This document shows positions 7,672-8,408 of a stretch of 8,408 nucleotides of DNA, in pieces; position 1 is the first letter of the stretch, and each line of letters opens with the position of its first letter. A program made the translations under genes and the position numbers. Below the pieces are notes generated by a model, which was given only the letters and a program-made list of their open reading frames with translations, searched no databases and was not told where the DNA came from. The DNA is from a candidate division WOR-3 bacterium. Its GTDB lineage: Bacteria > SDB-A. The stretch is from assembly GCA_016926475.1 (NCBI GenBank), contig JAFGON010000035.1, positions 1-8,408 on the forward strand, in the 5' to 3' direction.

Positions 7672-7714
7672 TATAAAATGTTATAATGTTTGAAAACTAC
7701 AAAGGAGGTTTAGA

Positions 7715-8116
7715 ATGAAGAAAGGATTTTCACTGATCGAGCTGATGGTCGTCGTGGTCATCATCGGCATTCTTGCCGCGATAGCCATTCCGAACTTCAT
7801 CAGGCTTCGTGACAGGGCGAAAGAGTCTGAAGTAAAAGCCAATGCCCACACAGTTCAGCTTGTTGCTGAAGAGTATTCCACAAAATACGACGGTTTGTAT
7901 CCCGGTGGGTTAGCAGCTGTCGATGCTGGTGCTATACCAGCGAATATGAAGAACCCATTCACAGGTAATACAGCTGATGCATGGGTAGATGGAGCTGTTC
8001 CAGCAGAAGGAGAAGTTGCTTATTCACACGCAGCAGCAGCTTCCGCAGCAGCTTACACAATCTACGGTGGTGGAAAAAATGCAGATGTAATTATTACTTT
8101 AACTCCTGGCAACTAA
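7715..8116 (+). CDS. Type IV pilin (or major pseudopilin) precursor
   Basis: This 133-residue precursor has a class III signal: a four-residue leader MKKG cut before phenylalanine 5 by prepilin peptidase, which would then N-methylate it. FSLIELMVVVVIIGILAAIA follows, with the conserved glutamate at mature position 5. This hydrophobic helix is both membrane anchor and filament core. The helix continues through a charged stretch (RLRDRAKESEVKANAHTVQL, residues 26-45) and then the globular part. There are no cysteines, so the disulfide-closed D-region of classical pilins is absent. The segment from about residue 60 is rich in Ala and Gly, including AAAASAAA. A NPFTGN turn (79-84) recalls GspG-like pseudopilins. 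A perfect AAAGGAGG lies 6 nt before the ATG. With its own sigma-54 promoter and strong terminator, it is a single-gene unit suited to high expression, which favours a structural major pilin over a minor component. Confidence 0.92.
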   Translation: MKKGFSLIELMVVVVIIGILAAIAIPNFIRLRDRAKESEVKANAHTVQLVAEEYSTKYDGLYPGGLAAVDAGAIPANMKNPFTGNTADAWVDGAVPAEGEVAYSHAAAASAAAYTIYGGGKNADVIITLTPGN

Positions 8117-8132
8117 ACAGAATCTTTTGCTC

Positions 8133-8164
8133 AAAAAAGGGGAGATTTTATCTCCCCTTTTTTT
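8133..8164 (+). terminator. Rho-independent terminator of the pilin gene
   Basis: GGGGAGAT (8139-8146) pairs perfectly with ATCTCCCC (8150-8157) around a 3-nt loop. It is preceded by six As (8133-8138) and followed by seven Ts (8158-8164). The A and T runs make it a plausible terminator in both directions. It begins 16 nt after the pilin stop. Confidence 0.93.
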
Positions 8165-8217
8165 GTTGTATAATTCCCATTTTTAACATTTTATTTAATA
8201 ATCGGTAAAAACGTAGT

Positions 8218-8260
8218 TTATATTAAAAGTTGATTGACAAAAATCAGTTTTTTAATATAA
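8218..8260. repeat. 11-bp inverted repeat enclosing the promoter at 8234-8261
   Basis: TTATATTAAAA (8218-8228) is the exact reverse complement of TTTTAATATAA (8250-8260). Inside it, TGATT (8231-8235) and AATCA (8242-8246) extend the symmetry with a 1-nt offset. The -35 hexamer is in the centre and the -10 hexamer in the right arm, so a protein bound here would block RNA polymerase. Suggested role: repressor operator. Confidence 0.6.
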
Positions 8261-8261
8261 T
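8234..8261 (+). promoter_or_regulatory. Consensus sigma-70 promoter ahead of the (CT)16 tract
   Basis: TTGACA (8234-8239), a 16-nt spacer and TATAAT (8256-8261): both hexamers match the consensus completely. The expected transcription start is at about 8267-8269, which coincides with the ATG at 8268. It drives the CT tract and the gene beginning at 8363. Confidence 0.82.
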
Positions 8262-8267
8262 CTCAAT

Positions 8268-8354
<87 letters not shown>

Positions 8355-8362
8355 AATTCATA

Positions 8363-8408
8363 ATGAATATTTCCATAAAAGAATATCCGGTGAAGCCGAG
8401 GGCTTCAA
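8363..8408 (+). CDS. Start of an unidentified gene, cut by the right edge
   Basis: From ATG 8363, 15 codons are visible (MNISIKEYPVKPRAS) and remain open to the window end. A modest AGGA (8347-8350) lies 12 nt upstream, slightly far for a ribosome-binding site. The same frame is open back to the end of the CT tract. The fragment is too short to identify, and no function is proposed. Location behind a consensus promoter and a CT microsatellite suggests its expression may vary between cells. Surface or secreted products are common at such loci in other bacteria, but nothing here shows that. Confidence 0.45.
   Translation, partial: MNISIKEYPVKPRAS

Larger units (their letters stand above)
7335..7714. 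other. 380-nt divergent intergenic region between groES and the pilin gene
   Basis: No credible gene is seen here on either strand. It holds a groES ribosome-binding site (7350-7343) and promoter (about 7431-7391), a dyad at 7456-7490, loosely repeated motifs between 7484 and 7639, and the sigma-54 promoter and ribosome-binding site of the pilin (7656-7708). The CIRCE heat-shock operator (TTAGCACTC-N9-GAGTGCTAA), common ahead of groES, was searched for by eye and not found. Confidence 0.8.

Noticed and set aside
8218-8261. Invertible promoter element flanked by inverted repeats
   Set aside because: The repeats are only 21 nt apart and one arm contains the -10 itself. Known invertible promoters have much longer segments, and no recombinase gene is in view. 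An operator is more likely.

Overview
The window looks like chromosomal DNA from a free-living diderm bacterium. A lipoprotein-type binding protein for an ABC importer and a type IV pilin with a sigma-54 promoter both point that way. Protein style (GroEL, pilin, TTG and GTG starts, many 1-14 nt gene overlaps) resembles uncultured lineages such as the WOR-3/TA06 group, but that placement is inference from memory only. There are no rRNA or tRNA genes, CRISPR arrays, insertion sequences or phage genes.

Layout. Positions 1-5274 (minus strand) form one tightly packed gene string, read right to left: FmdB-type zinc-ribbon protein, glycogen synthase GlgA, corrinoid adenosyltransferase (CobO/BtuR type), then BtuF, BtuD and BtuC (a B12-type ABC importer), and a PTS EIIA type-2 domain protein cut by the left edge. 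Neighbours overlap by 1-14 nt or are at most 36 nt apart. A G7/C7 hairpin terminator (about 5361-5395) separates this string from groES-groEL (7334-5397, minus strand). Positions 7335-7714 are a 380-nt divergent intergenic region carrying a groES promoter on one side and a near-perfect sigma-54 (-24/-12) promoter on the other. That second promoter drives a monocistronic type IV pilin gene (7715-8116, plus strand), closed by a strong terminator at 8133-8164.

The right end (8218-8408) is the most unusual part. It has a sigma-70 promoter with both hexamers at consensus, embedded in an 11-bp inverted repeat. An ATG lies about where transcription should start, followed by a perfect (CT)16 tract and the beginning of another gene (ATG at 8363, cut by the window edge). 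By frame arithmetic, the present 16 repeats end the short upstream ORF at a TAA (8352-8354). With 15 or 18 repeats the same ORF would run in frame into the downstream gene, and with 17 it would stop at a TAG. This is the pattern of a slipped-strand phase-variable (contingency) locus.

How the genes work together. BtuF, BtuD and BtuC would capture and import corrinoids, and the adenosyltransferase encoded immediately upstream would convert the imported corrinoid to its adenosyl coenzyme form. The B12 assignment of the importer rests mainly on that neighbour. Glycogen synthase, the zinc-ribbon protein and the EIIA domain share the transcription unit, with no obvious biochemical link visible here.
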